A stretch of 64,000 nucleotides of DNA from Ananas comosus (Eukaryota; Streptophyta; Magnoliopsida; Poales; Bromeliaceae), in NCBI RefSeq assembly GCF_001540865.1, contig NC_033629.1, positions 1,697,490 to 1,761,489 on the forward strand, in the 5' to 3' direction. Positions 1 to 10,899 of this stretch are shown here, one piece after another. The notes below the pieces were generated by a model. It searched no databases. It saw only the letters and a list, made by a program, of their open reading frames with translations, and was not told the origin of the DNA. The translations under genes and the position numbers were made by a program. How positions within the stretch are numbered: position 1 is the stretch's first letter; every line of letters begins with the position of its first letter.

Positions 1-1700
1 TAATGCACGACTATTATTAGGGCGTCACACCTATCTTAGGTCCTTTAAAAGGAGATTGAGTATTAGGCTAGTTATCTTTGGAGAATATCAATTTTTGGGC
101 CCTGCCATTATTGTCACCACCTGACCTTATCCTCTAGCAAATTAGTAGCTTAACATTAAATGCTTCAATCAAGTGTTAATAAATTAGACCCCTCCCACAA
201 TGTGGCTAACCACCCCTTAATCCAATTAATCACTTCGCTTAAAAGAGCAACTTCTTTTAATGGTCGAATCACCTAAATATCTGTCTGGCTAGAGTTTCTC
301 CAGTGAAATTGAAGGATAAAAGATAGAAAAAATTATCGATTACACTTTTATTCAATCTTCTCGGACAATAATTTGTATGAATTAATGCAGTCGTAATCAT
401 ATTTTACGTTACAATATTTTGCTTTCCAGTTTTAGAAACCCGTTTCCATATATTAAAAACATTTCATGGTGATTGATATGATACAAAGATCAATTTTATG
501 ATGACAAATTTTGTTTTTCCTTTTTTTAAAAAAAACTTTTTCAAAGGGTGGGTGAGCACCACACGTATAAAAGCAGCTTTAAAAGATCATGAGAAAAAAA
601 TATATCATAAGGCTTTTTGAGACGCCACTTATGCGATCGTTAATACGTCTAGTTCATGGACCCATTAAAGCTAAATAACAAAAATATATATATATTTTAA
701 ATGGTATTTGGTGCCAATATATAATGAAAGGTACCACTCAATTACTTTATGCTCCAAGCATAGAATCTATCCAATTCCATTGTTTTCCATTTTTTTAAAG
801 GAAAGTGTTTTGATGGAGATCGTTTATCGAATCCCTTATAAAAGAATCCACTTTATCATATTTATTTATATATATGTTAACAAAAAATTTTAAAAAAAAA
901 TTAGGAATCTTCTTTATAATCTTCTTTATACTAATAAACTTTTACTGTTTATTTCTCAGTTAACGGTGTAATTATCAAACAACACATGCAAATAATTTAT
1001 AAAAGAACTCGGAAAAGTAAAATATTAATTACTCAGCACAATTATCTTTTACCTCTAAATTTTCTCTCCTTTTTTTGTGTTCTATATTTTTTAGGTAAAA
1101 ATATATAAAACTTACCTCAACTATCACCCATTTTAATTAGATTATTTAACTTTTAGGAATTTTAATTTGGCTACCTGATTCTTTAATTTTTTTTTTTAAC
1201 CGGTTAATGACTCTCCAGTTTCAAATTTTAATTTCGTTGTTTATCTTTGCATGATTAATTAACAACTTTTATAAAATTTATAATTATAAATTTATTAAAG
1301 CAAGCAATAATTAGCTTAGATTTTGTACCGAAAGAATTATCAAATGAACTAAATTAACCAAATTGAAAGATTGAGTTTAAAATCAAAACTTTAAAAATAT
1401 TGAATAGCTGAATCAAAATAGTCCGAATTTTAGATAATTTTTACACATTTTTTTCTTTTTTTTTAATTACATCTGACATATAGGAACCACACCAACAGGC
1501 ACGGAATTAATACCAAGCTCTGATACTATATTACCAAAGAAATTAATTTACTAAAAATAATCCAAAATTCGTCTTAACACAAATTAATTACCTTATTATA
1601 TTCCATATTTCCATGTCATCTAGAAACTATGAAAGTTTTATGAGGACAAATATATCCACGACAATGTCACGAACAAGATTAGGTACATCTATTTCTATTT
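1..1700. other. AT-rich spacer, no gene seen
   Basis: Very AT-rich DNA with short homopolymers and no reading frame that resembles a protein. The longest open stretch (708-893) has low-complexity composition and no recognisable motif. I see no clear transposon boundary here. Confidence 0.6.
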
Positions 1701-1712
1701 TTTCTCTACATT

Positions 1713-1925
1713 AAAGGAGGGTTTGGGGGGACCTTGGGGTGACACGTGTCCCCCCAAACCCCCCTTTACTCTCTCTCCCTCTCTCTTCTCTCTCTATTAT
1801 CTCTATATAATTTATATATATTTATTTTTTTTCTCTACATTAAAGGAGGGTTTGGAGGACCTTGGGGTGACACGTGTCCCCCAAACCCCCTTTACTCTCT
1901 TCCTCTCTCTCTCTCTCTTCTCTCT

Positions 1926-1965
<40 letters not shown>

Positions 1966-2358
1966 ATATTATTATATTATTATTATTTTATCTACATTAA
2001 AGGGAGGTTTGGGGGGACTAGGGTGACACGTGTCCCCAAAACCCTTTACTTTCTCCCCTCTCTACTCATATATATATATATATATATATCAATTAAAATT
2101 TTGATATTTTTATAAAATTTTAAATTTCTTAAAATTTCAGATTTAATTTATAATATTTATTTTTCAAATTTTAAACTTCAAATTTAATAATTCTTAAATC
2201 TCTAAACTCTATGAAATTAATTAATTAATTAATATTATATTAATAAATTTATTGTATTATATATAATAATTATTTATAATTATAACACGCTAATAATCGC
2301 TATAAAGGGAGGTTGAGAGGCGGACCTTGGGGTGACACGTTGTCCCCAACCCCCCTTT
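1713..2358. repeat. Array of four GC-rich hairpin units
   Basis: Four related units lie at 1713-1767, 1842-1893, 1999-2046 and 2304-2358. Each begins with an A3-G-rich arm, passes through a centre reading GGTGACACGTGTCC, and ends with the complementary C-rich arm, so each can fold into a stem. The centre of units 1-3 contains the perfect palindrome GACACGTGTC; unit 4 has an extra T that breaks it. CT-rich and (TA)n tracts follow each unit. The AT-rich stretches after units 3 and 4 (about 2085-2290 and 2400-2590) are similar to each other, which suggests that a block of about 300 bp was duplicated in tandem. Short open frames through here are translations of the repeat, not genes. Confidence 0.75.
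1931..1961. repeat. (TA)n microsatellite
   Basis: An uninterrupted alternating TA tract between hairpin units 2 and 3. Similar tracts occur at about 2067-2089, 4903-4921, 5929-5951, 6168-6183 and 33438-33473. Confidence 0.9.
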
Positions 2359-2599
2359 ATCTCTCTCTCCCTTAATATATATATATATAATATAATATAT
2401 ATTGATATTCAAATTTTAAAATTTCTATTTTCTCAAAATTTAATTCTTTTAATTTCATTTAACATTATAAATTTATTTTCAAATTTTAAACTTCAAAATT
2501 TTAAAATTATTAAATCTCAAACTCTATGAAATTAATTAATTAATATAATTTTATTAATAAATTTATTGTATATAATTAATTAATTAATCTTATTAATAA

Positions 2600-3250
2600 T
2601 CACGTAATTAAATGCCATAATAAAATCTTAATTTGATCGAGATACTATAATAAAATAACAATATTTAAATTTGTAGGAGTAAAATATTTAAAAATATAGT
2701 GCGTGTGTGTATATATATAATTAATTTTATTAACAATTATTTCATTATTTTATCTTCCTTCTAATTATTTTTTTTAAAATTATTTTGATATATTTATCAC
2801 AAATCTTTTTTCGCATAAATCTTTATAAAATAAGTTGTCATTTTAATAAATTTTATTTAAATAAAATTAACTATTAAATTATTTTTATATAACTTTTATT
2901 TAATTAATAATTAGAGTTATAAAATTATTTAAAAATATAAAAAATTAAAATTTATTAAAAAAAATTTTAAATTCGCAGCATCACACGGGTATTTTACTAG
3001 TGTTGTCAATATAGAGGAGAATCATAACTTTTGGGGCGGGATAAATTATGAATTAATTAATTAGCAGTTGAGCCAAAACGAGGTGTTTAAATTCAAAACC
3101 ATGTTGTGCACGGAAATCAAGGCAAATACGCAACAATTGCAATTCCCCAGCAATGTGCAATTTGAAATTTTAAAAAATAAATAAATAAATCAATCAATCA
3201 ATAAGATAAATTTTGACATGTTAGAGTCGAGAAGGGCATCTCTTTCCTGG
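2600..3250. other. AT-rich spacer, nothing recognised
   Basis: AT-rich sequence without coding potential. A short unique patch (3000-3240) is less AT-rich, but I see no feature in it. Confidence 0.5.
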
Positions 3251-3355
3251 GTTAATTTCATACGGATCACTGTAAAAATAGTGAATTACAAGTATATTTC
3301 AATAAAATTCAACGTCTATATATTATTCCGGTAAAAGTTCTAATATTTTCAAATA

Positions 3356-3768
3356 GGAACAATTGCTTATATACTCCTGAAAAGTTCCCGACTTTTCGAT
3401 TTATCTCTCTTAGAAGGCTAATATTGAAAATATCATCTTTACGTTCCAACCTATTTCTAATATACCTTAAGTTAAAATCTGTTAATTAACTATGTAAAAT
3501 TATTATTTTGTCCTTTCAAATATACCCCTCTATCGTTACCAATATTTCTTATTTGCCCTTAAGTTAACGGCAAAATTGACAATTTAAATTTTTTTTAACT
3601 GTGGTCGATATTTAACTCACGTTTAACCCAAGTTAACTTAACAGAAGATAACCGCGGGAGTATTTTGCAATAACGGTGGAACGTATAAGGGGTATTTTAG
3701 AAAGATAAAAAAAGTAAAGATAAATCGGATATTTTCAAATGTATGAAGGATATATAAACAATTATCCC
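3356..3768. mobile_element. Long-TIR MITE, copy 1 (413 bp)
   Basis: The element starts GGAACAATTGCTTATATA and ends with the near-complement TATATAAACAATTATCCC. It is flanked by an exact 8-bp duplication TTCAAATA at 3348-3355 and 3769-3776. A second copy of the same family lies at 48242-48713, similar along most of its length. There is no coding capacity. Terminal inverted repeats with an 8-9 bp duplication fit a non-autonomous hAT or Mutator-type element; which one is not decided by the sequence. It is inserted inside an older AT-rich repeat (about 3250-3355 plus 3777-3835). Confidence 0.8.
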
Positions 3769-3893
3769 TTCAAATATATCACTGTCGTTATAATTCATTA
3801 GAAAATTTTAGTTAATTGTATTAGGTGAAAAGGATTTTGAGCACATAGAGACAGAGCCCATGCTTCTTTGTTTTTTCGTGGGACATAAAATAT

Positions 3894-4286
3894 AGGGTGG
3901 ATTTTATATAAATCCTTGCAAACATAATGAATGACAAATATATCCCTCAAAAGTTTAACTTTCATATGTTATCTCTGCAAAAGTCTTGATGTTTTCAAAT
4001 ATATCTCTCTAATCTGTCACCGTTGGAGAATCGATAGAGAATTGTTTATTTTTTCAATGTTGCCATCATAAATATGTCTCTCCAAACATCATAACAGTAT
4101 AATATAAAAGGATAAAAATATCAAAAACTAACTAAGGGTAATTAACTAAAATTTTCTAACAGATTCTAATGTTAGGGACATATTTAAAAACATCAGGACT
4201 TTTATATGAACAATATTTGAAAGTTGAATTTTGTAAAAATATATTTGTCATTCACTATATTTGTAGAAACATGTATAAAATTAATC
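3894..4286. mobile_element. Mutator-type MITE (393 bp)
   Basis: Two long inverted arms (about 110 bp, imperfect) face each other, and the element is bracketed by an exact 9-bp duplication ATAAAATAT at 3885-3893 and 4287-4295. A 9-bp duplication with long arms is typical of Mutator-like elements. The arms resemble those of the larger element at 46094-47283 (shared wording around 'tccttgcaaa...tagtgaat...ccctgcaaaa'). There is no open frame of interest. Confidence 0.75.
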
Positions 4287-4672
4287 ATAAAATATATATT
4301 TTAAGTTATCAATTATCATTGAGATATAAGTTATATTATTAACGAAGATAAATATACTATAGTATTATTATTATTTTAATTATACATAATGCAATTAACT
4401 CTTCACAAATCCAAATTAAGCCTTAGTCTCTAAGTGAGATTACCGAAAGATTACATTACATACGGTAAAAAATATGATAAAATAAATATTTATTTATTTT
4501 TATACATAATATTATTATAATAAATTAGTTAGGATTTATTTTTTGGTGATCTATCAGAAAACCAAAAATCTAGTATATCCCATAGAATGTTTTAAGTTTC
4601 AATGTGTTACGTGGTCATTTTCTAAATCATTATCCATACGCATACATACTACACACATACGTGTGTATATAT

Positions 4673-4902
4673 AGAACTAGGCTGGAATATTATTAATAGC
4701 ACAAATGATTTGGTACTATTAAGTTTTCTACCCTTGTATTAAAAAATGTGCGGTTAGAATGATATGGATTCTCTAGGGTTGAGTGGGTGATTAGTTGAAT
4801 AATATAATTAAAAAAATAAAAATGATAAAAGAGATAAATCTAACGGCAGAAAACTTGATAGTACCAAATATTTCGTGCTATCGATAGCATCCCAGCCGGA
4901 CT
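4673..4902 (-). mobile_element. MITE in a (TA)n tract, copy 1
   Basis: About 230 bp with imperfect inverted ends built on GGTACTATTxAGTTTT, set in a TA-rich tract. It is the inverted relative of the copy at 5952-6165: both share the blocks TCTAACGG, CTAGGGTTGAGTGGGTG (or complement) and GCGGTTAGAATGAT (or complement). It is non-coding. Confidence 0.65.
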
Positions 4903-4950
4903 ATATATATATATATATATAATATTTAATTATATATGTATATTATATAT

Positions 4951-5309
4951 ATGGGAAACTTCAACCCCCATGTGGTTTCATTGTCTCCTTTGTACTTCTG
5001 TGGTTTAAAGTGTAATCAATTTGCCCATTATAGTTTCATTTTATCTTTTTCGGTAGCTTTTCGTTAATATTTCATAAATTTATATACAAAAAATTTCAGA
5101 ACCTATTATAGATTTATGAAATATATTACTATAGTACCCGTTAATTTTAACTTTATTCACTGACTTAAGAAAAAAAATGAAATTTGATAAGAAAAAGAAG
5201 ACAAAAAAGAAACCACAAAGGGGGCAAATAATATATTTTTAAAACCACTAAGGAGGCGGAGCCAAGTAGAAACTACGAAATTACAGGGGGGTTTTTGAAG
5301 TTTTTCCCT
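4951..5309. mobile_element. Foldback MITE with GGGAAACTTCAA ends
   Basis: The left end reads GGGAAACTTCAACCCCCATGTGGTTTC and the right end is its imperfect complement, ending AAGTTTTTCCC. TATTATATA follows directly on the right and also occurs close to the left end, consistent with a 9-bp duplication blurred by the neighbouring TA tract. It is non-coding. The superfamily is uncertain. Confidence 0.65.
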
Positions 5310-5917
5310 ATTATATAGTATAGAGAAGAGAGAGTATGAGGAGCAGAGAAAGTGATTGATGAGGTCTTACTATGTATCGGAAAGCACGGATGCCTTTCTT
5401 GTGTTCAGCTCGTTTTCGATCGTTGCGACTCGAAATCGTCGATCGACTTCGTTTAACTCTTTGATATAAAAGTATTTGGAGAGCTAGAAAATATATTTTA
5501 CTATTTTTTCGATATTATTTGCCCTAGTTGATTCGAAATCGCCGGCCTCAAAATCAACAAATTTCAATGGCCGTAGTGAGCGTTTGCAAGTTTTAACGAG
5601 ATGTAGATAATATTCAAATCAGTGAATTTGATTAGAATAATTTTTAATATATATAAAAACAAGATCAATATATTTGATTTAAAATTTTAATGTGCCATAT
5701 TATTATATTTTTAGTTAAGATTTTTATTATTCAGCTTTCATTTTGATCCCCTTGTTCACTAGGCAAATGATATCGTAAATCATTAAAATTTATTTTCTAG
5801 GTACTTCAAATACTATAAATCAAGGCGTTTAACGGAAACGAATCCGACGGATTCTTGAAAGTCTCGCAAATCTGAAAAGAGCTGGAAGTAGAAGGCTCCG
5901 TACTTTCGATAGCATAG

Positions 5918-5950
<33 letters not shown>
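5310..5950. other. Spacer, probable degraded repeat
   Basis: Contains short palindromic blocks such as CGAAATCG(t/c)CG and GATTCGAAATCG, and ends in a (TA)n tract. It may be another decayed foldback element. No gene seen. Confidence 0.35.
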
Positions 5951-5951
<1 letters not shown>

Positions 5952-5953
<2 letters not shown>

Positions 5954-6165
5954 TCCGGCTACTATACTAGCCTTTGGTACTATAGAGTTTTCTACCGTTA
6001 GATCTACCCTGTGATCATTTCCACCCGTTAGATTATACTATTAAACCATCCACCCACTCAACCCTAGGGGACCGCTATCATTCTAACCGCACATCCTTTC
6101 ATCCAACGGCCAAAAACTCAATAGTACCAATGACTTGGTACTATTGATAGTATAGGAGCGTAATT
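5952..6165 (+). mobile_element. MITE in a (TA)n tract, copy 2
   Basis: About 214 bp with imperfect inverted ends (GGTACTAT...GAGTTTT on the left, AAAACTCAATAGTACC on the right). (TA)n lies immediately on both sides (5929-5951 and 6168-6183). Related copies are at 4673-4902 (inverted) and 35177-35390. A TA target is typical of Tc1/mariner (Stowaway) elements, but the ends do not show a standard Stowaway terminus, so the superfamily is left open. Confidence 0.7.
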
Positions 6166-6183
6166 ATATATATATATATATAT

Positions 6184-7056
6184 ACACACACACTAATCCC
6201 CTAATTACACCTTAATCCCTGCATTTATTTGTCGGCGCGCTTCCCCACGTATCCGAAATCGTTGCCACCACGTTGGTCTCAATCCCCTCTCTCTCCTCCT
6301 GTAGTTTTTTTACGGTGATTACGATAGCTCATTGTCAAAAATACCCCTACTCTATACTCATATTACCAAACTCATCCCTCTCGGAAAATTCCCAATTTTA
6401 CAAACTCAGAAAATTGATAAAGGCGTCCGTATTTATTTCGACGCCGTAATTACAAAAATCGCATAATTTTTTACTCACAATTGAGGCCTCGAAACCGTCA
6501 TTGTAATTATTAATAGTATAAAATCGACTTAATAAAAAAAGGTAATTCAAATTATCTTGGAGCGCTGAAGCTAATTAATATAACAAACACATTATTAGAA
6601 TAAAAAAGCTAAATACAAATTAAACTTCAAATCCAGTCGCCCTACGATTTAAAATTCCAAACTATTACTTATTTTGACAAAGCATTTGACAATTTGAAAA
6701 TTTTGTGGTTTATACTGTAGTCGAAAGCAAAAAAATTTATTGATTTGATGCTCAATATGGTATTAAAATTTGAGCAACAATTTTTAAATTGGAACAAAAT
6801 ATTAAAATTTTTTGTGCAGAATAAATTACACAGTATATAAATTGTCTCAGATTAAATTTTTCTAAGAAGCTTCACAACAAATCTTATCCATATGAACAAC
6901 TAAATAATATTTCTCAATTAAACTTTTAATAATACCCACATTTTCTAGCCTAACTAATGGATTAAGTGATTAATTGTTGTATTTAGAATCTAACCTACCG
7001 AGAAATTAATAAATCGTTACGATTATTTTAAGAGTCTAATCTAATTGAGAAATTAA
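6184..7056. other. Spacer, nothing recognised
   Basis: AT-rich with a short GC-richer patch near 6225-6320. No coding frame and no clear repeat boundary. Confidence 0.5.
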
Positions 7057-7066
7057 TCTAATAAAT

Positions 7067-9697
7067 TGGCGGTTTTCCTCCCAGAAGTGTAGAATCTAAC
7101 CTTTCGGGGACTGGAGTGGCCTCTACCATGGACACACCCTGTCTGACCCTGACTCCCTCACTAGTCCGTTCACCCTCGACGAAGTCAAGAACGCTACTTT
7201 CCAACTCGGCAGTGACAAGGCCCCTGGTCCTGACGGTTTTCCTCTCGTCTTCTTTCAACACTTCTGGGAGACAGTTAAGGAAGACATCTTCAAAATTTTC
7301 GTTGAGCTCCAGGATAACACACTCTCCACGTCCCCATCCGACTACTCATATGTGTGTCTTATCCCGAAAAAAGAAGGGGCGCGCAAAATACATGATTTTC
7401 GACCGATAAGCCTTATCAACGGAATTCAAAAGATCATCTCCAAAGTCCTGGCCAACAGACTCGCGCGCATCTTACCGACAATTATCTCCCCGACACAATC
7501 GGCCTTCCTGAAAGATCGCCTACTGGCTGACTCCTTTGTCACTGCAAGTGAACTTGTCAACTGGTGCTCTAAATCTAGTAAGGAGTGTGTCAGTGTTAAG
7601 GTCGACTTCGAGAAAGCTTTCGACAACGTTAGGTGGTCCTTCTTGCAAAGTATACTGCGATGGCTTGGTTTCAATGACAAATGGTGTAGCTGGATCGAAT
7701 AATGCATTTGCAACGCAAAAATCGCCGTCTTAGTAAATGACTGCCCAACAACGTGGCTGAAAACAAGGAAGGGGCTCAGACAGGGAGACCCGCTCTCTCC
7801 CTACCTTTTCATTTTGGTGACCGACTGCCTTGCAAGACTCACCGAAACTGCTAGGAGCAACAGCTTGATTTATGGAATTGGCCCAACTGCGGATTGCCAA
7901 ACAGTGCTTCTTCAATATGCGGACGATACAGTTTTTTTCTGTGAACCAAGGAAGTCAAATATGCGAAACCTTCTGTTTATTTGGAAGATCTTCGAATGGG
8001 CCTCAGGTCTCAAGATCAACAGGAACAAAACGGAACTTTACTATCTGGGACCCAACTCTAGGAGAGCGGATAGACTCGCTGACATTTTGGGTTGTGCAGT
8101 AGGCATTCTTCCTTTCAAATACTTGGGGTTGCCGCTTCACAATAAACCACTGCGAAGGGAGGATTGGGCTCCGATCATTAACCGTATTGAAACACGCATA
8201 GAAGGCTGGAAGGCTAAACTACTCTCTCAGGGAGGAAGACTCACCCTTGTAAACTCGGTGCTCTCAAACTTGCCGCTTTTCTACTTCTCCATATTCAAAG
8301 CGCCGCATTGGGTTATACACCGTATAGAAGCCCTAAGAAGATCATTCTTCTGGAAAGGATGCTCCAAAATCTCCGGAGGATCATGTCTAGTCGACTGGAA
8401 AACCATATGCAAAAGCAAAAAAGAAGGGGGAATAGGGATAAAGGACATGGACGCTATGAATACGGCACTCTTAACCAAATGGTGGTGGCGCTTTTTCAAC
8501 GAGCCGCACCTGCTCTGGGGGAGGTTGATTAGAGCTTTATACTGCACCAGACGAAGGCCGTTACACGAGGGAAGAGCTTTCCGACCCTACTCCCAGTGGT
8601 GGAAGAGTGTGGTGAGGTGTCGAGAGGCGTTCAAATGCGGTGTATCTTATGTACTTGGAGACGGAAGAAACATCAGACTGTGGTCTGACATTTGGACTGG
8701 AGAAACTCCTCTTCGTACCTTGCTCCCGGATATCTTCGACAAAATCGAGAACAAGGAGGTCACAGTTTCCCAATGCTGGAACGTACGTGGCTGGAGATGG
8801 CGTTTCATATCCAGAGGGCTCGGATCTTCTCCCTCCGCTAATAGTCGGCGACAATTGATGATGCTTAAAGAGCTGCTGCCCCATTACAATCCAATCCCCA
8901 CACCGGATCTGCTCAAGTGGCGGTGGACCAGCAACGAATCTTTTACCGTTAAATCCATATATAACTTCATTACCGACGCAGGACAGAGAGACACGACGTA
9001 TGTACACTTATGGGGTTTACGAACCCCGGTCAAAATCAAAATCTTCATCTGGATTCTGCTTCGCAAAAGACTGCTTACTGCTGACAGACTGCTCCGCCGA
9101 GGATGCCCCGTGGACCAGCATTGTGTCTTCTGCGCTACTTTCCCAGAAAGTTGTGACCATCTCTTCTGTAATTGTGTATTTGCCAGATACCTCTTTTTCT
9201 GTGATGGAAACCCAGACCCAACAGACTCGGGACAAAGTGACGTGCGAAGTCTTTGGGCAATTACTTCTAGCATCCCTGATGCAACGAGGAGAACGAAACG
9301 CCTAACCAAGTTGGCGGCAACCTGGTGGGTCATTTGGACGGAACGCAATAACACTATCTTCCGCGAGTACGGCCCCAATGCTACCAGGGCTTTTGAGCGC
9401 GTCTATACCTTGACGAACGACTGGACGTTCTTGCCTTGATGAATGCCGGGAAAGACCTGTGATTTCTTTCTTTTTCTTCCTGATCTCTCACTTTTGTATT
9501 TTCGCATCACCTGTTCTACCTCTCTAGCTTTCTCCTATAGCTCTAATTTTCCTTCCTTGTTCATTTTCTACTTTTTTCTGCTTCATAGGAAGCCTTAGCT
9601 GCTTCCATCATGTACGCTTAGTTCATTTTGCTTAATGAATGAAGCAGGTAGCTTGCTACCTCTTTCTCAAAAAAAAAAAATAAATAAATAAATAAAT
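7067..9697 (+). mobile_element. 5'-truncated L1-type LINE
   Basis: A non-LTR retrotransposon remnant of about 2.6 kb. It starts inside the reverse transcriptase region, so ORF1 and the endonuclease are missing, as expected from incomplete reverse transcription. It carries the C-terminal part of ORF2, a 3' untranslated region (9440-9667) with a perfect hairpin at 9646-9661, then an A-tract followed by TAAA repeats (about 9668-9697). AATAAATTG occurs at both edges (about 7058-7066 and 9689-9697) and may be the target-site duplication, but the right copy merges with the tail. The 3' end matches that of the SINEs in this window. Confidence 0.85.
7112..9439 (+). pseudogene. LINE ORF2 reverse transcriptase, 5'-truncated, one in-frame stop
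   Basis: One frame runs from about 7112 to the stop at 9437-9439 and is interrupted only by TAA at 7700-7702. Reverse transcriptase motifs are visible in order: KAPGPDGFP, the block around RPISLING, QSAFLKDR, the metal-binding block VDFEKAFDNV, LRQGDPLSPYLF, and the catalytic YADD at about 7917. Further on come the usual plant-LINE stretches (LGLPL, SQGGRLTLV, WKGC) and the Cys/His zinc-binding reverse-transcriptase domain near 9000-9200 (C-x2-C then C-x3-H). There is no endonuclease or RNase H. A single nonsense change and no frameshift suggest a fairly young insertion. It cannot move by itself. Confidence 0.9.
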
Positions 9698-9699
9698 TG

Positions 9700-10199
9700 T
9701 ACAGCTGTCACCACGTCTACTTTACTGTAGCGGTTTCAATCAACTCCCTCCCACTCGCTATGATCGGCTACGACAACTATCGGAATTGTCTTTATGCAAA
9801 CCTCTCCAAAGCATGCCACGTGTCATCATACATTGCATTCGCCTAGAAAATGCACGAATTTAATTTCGTAAAATTTAATTATTAATTTAATTATATTTTA
9901 CAGAAAAAGTAAAATTTTAACTAATTAACTTTAAAGTTATATATAATAATTTAAATTTTTAGATCCTATATAGTTATACCAGCATCTCGTTTAGTATTTT
10001 TTTTTGTTAAAAATTAAATATTTAATAACAAAATAAGTACTATAATAATAATCAGATATTATATTTTAGTAAAAAATAATTATTACTATCAACTAACACA
10101 AAAAGATGAATTTATTTTATATGAATGAAAATTTTAATAATTAAAGATTGAGAATAAATCTTCAATTTTTACTATTTACAGGTATACATGTATGTATAC
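9700..10199. other. Spacer, nothing recognised
   Basis: AT-rich sequence after the LINE tail with no coding frame or repeat boundary that I can define. Confidence 0.5.
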
Positions 10200-10204
10200 A
10201 CAGT

Positions 10205-10605
10205 AGGAATGTTAGCGGGTCGGGTTTGGGTCGGATTTTTAAAAATCCGAACCCGAACCCGAAAACCAAATTAAAACCTGTATCCGGACCCAAACCCGAC
10301 GGGTTTTAAAAATCCATACCCATATCCATACCCGACAAAAAATTCGAAATCCGAACCCGAATCCGAATCCGGCAGGTTTTAAAAATTCATGCCGTTGAAT
10401 GAAGATCTAAAGCATAAAAATTATTAAATATTTTATATATTATATAAATAAATATAATTTATTCGGGTTCGGGTTTCGGGTCGGATAAATACAAAATCCA
10501 TACTCGTATCCATGTCCGTCGGATTTTTATTTTCCATACCCATAACCGAATCCATACCCGTTTAGTTCGGATAAATCCGCCCGTTCGGGTTCGGTTCGGA
10601 TAATA
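10205..10605. repeat. CCGAACCC-rich foldback repeat
   Basis: Dense, alternating runs of GGGTTCGGGT and its complement CCCGAACCCG on both sides of a short AT-rich centre (about 10395-10465), so the left and right halves can pair. It resembles the degenerate foldback repeats common in plant spacers. It lies about 450 bp upstream of the AIR9 leader. No protein is encoded. Confidence 0.65.
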
Positions 10606-10899
10606 TTTTGGATATTCATATCCATCGACATTCCTTATACAGAGTTAATTTCACCAGAAAATGTACACGTGGCGTCGATTCAAATGGGTCGGACAAATAC
10701 TTGTACGGAACCAATCGGGGTAAAGCTCCGACAATATTACCGACACAGCGAGGGCAATTTAGTCAATTCAAGTTCCCTCCTTTCCTTCTTTTCAAAACAC
10801 CACCAACCGATACAAGAGCGGGATTTTTTTTAAGCCTAATTAAATTAATTAATCAATTTCCACCTGTTTTAATATTTTTTTTATTCAATGATATTGGAT

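Noticed and set aside
1713..2358. CRISPR-like array
   Set aside because: The repeats are irregularly spaced, few, palindromic and followed by simple-sequence DNA in a plant genome.
8561..9378. Open frames of 148 and 164 codons on the minus strand within the LINE
   Set aside because: Antisense of the reverse transcriptase frame.
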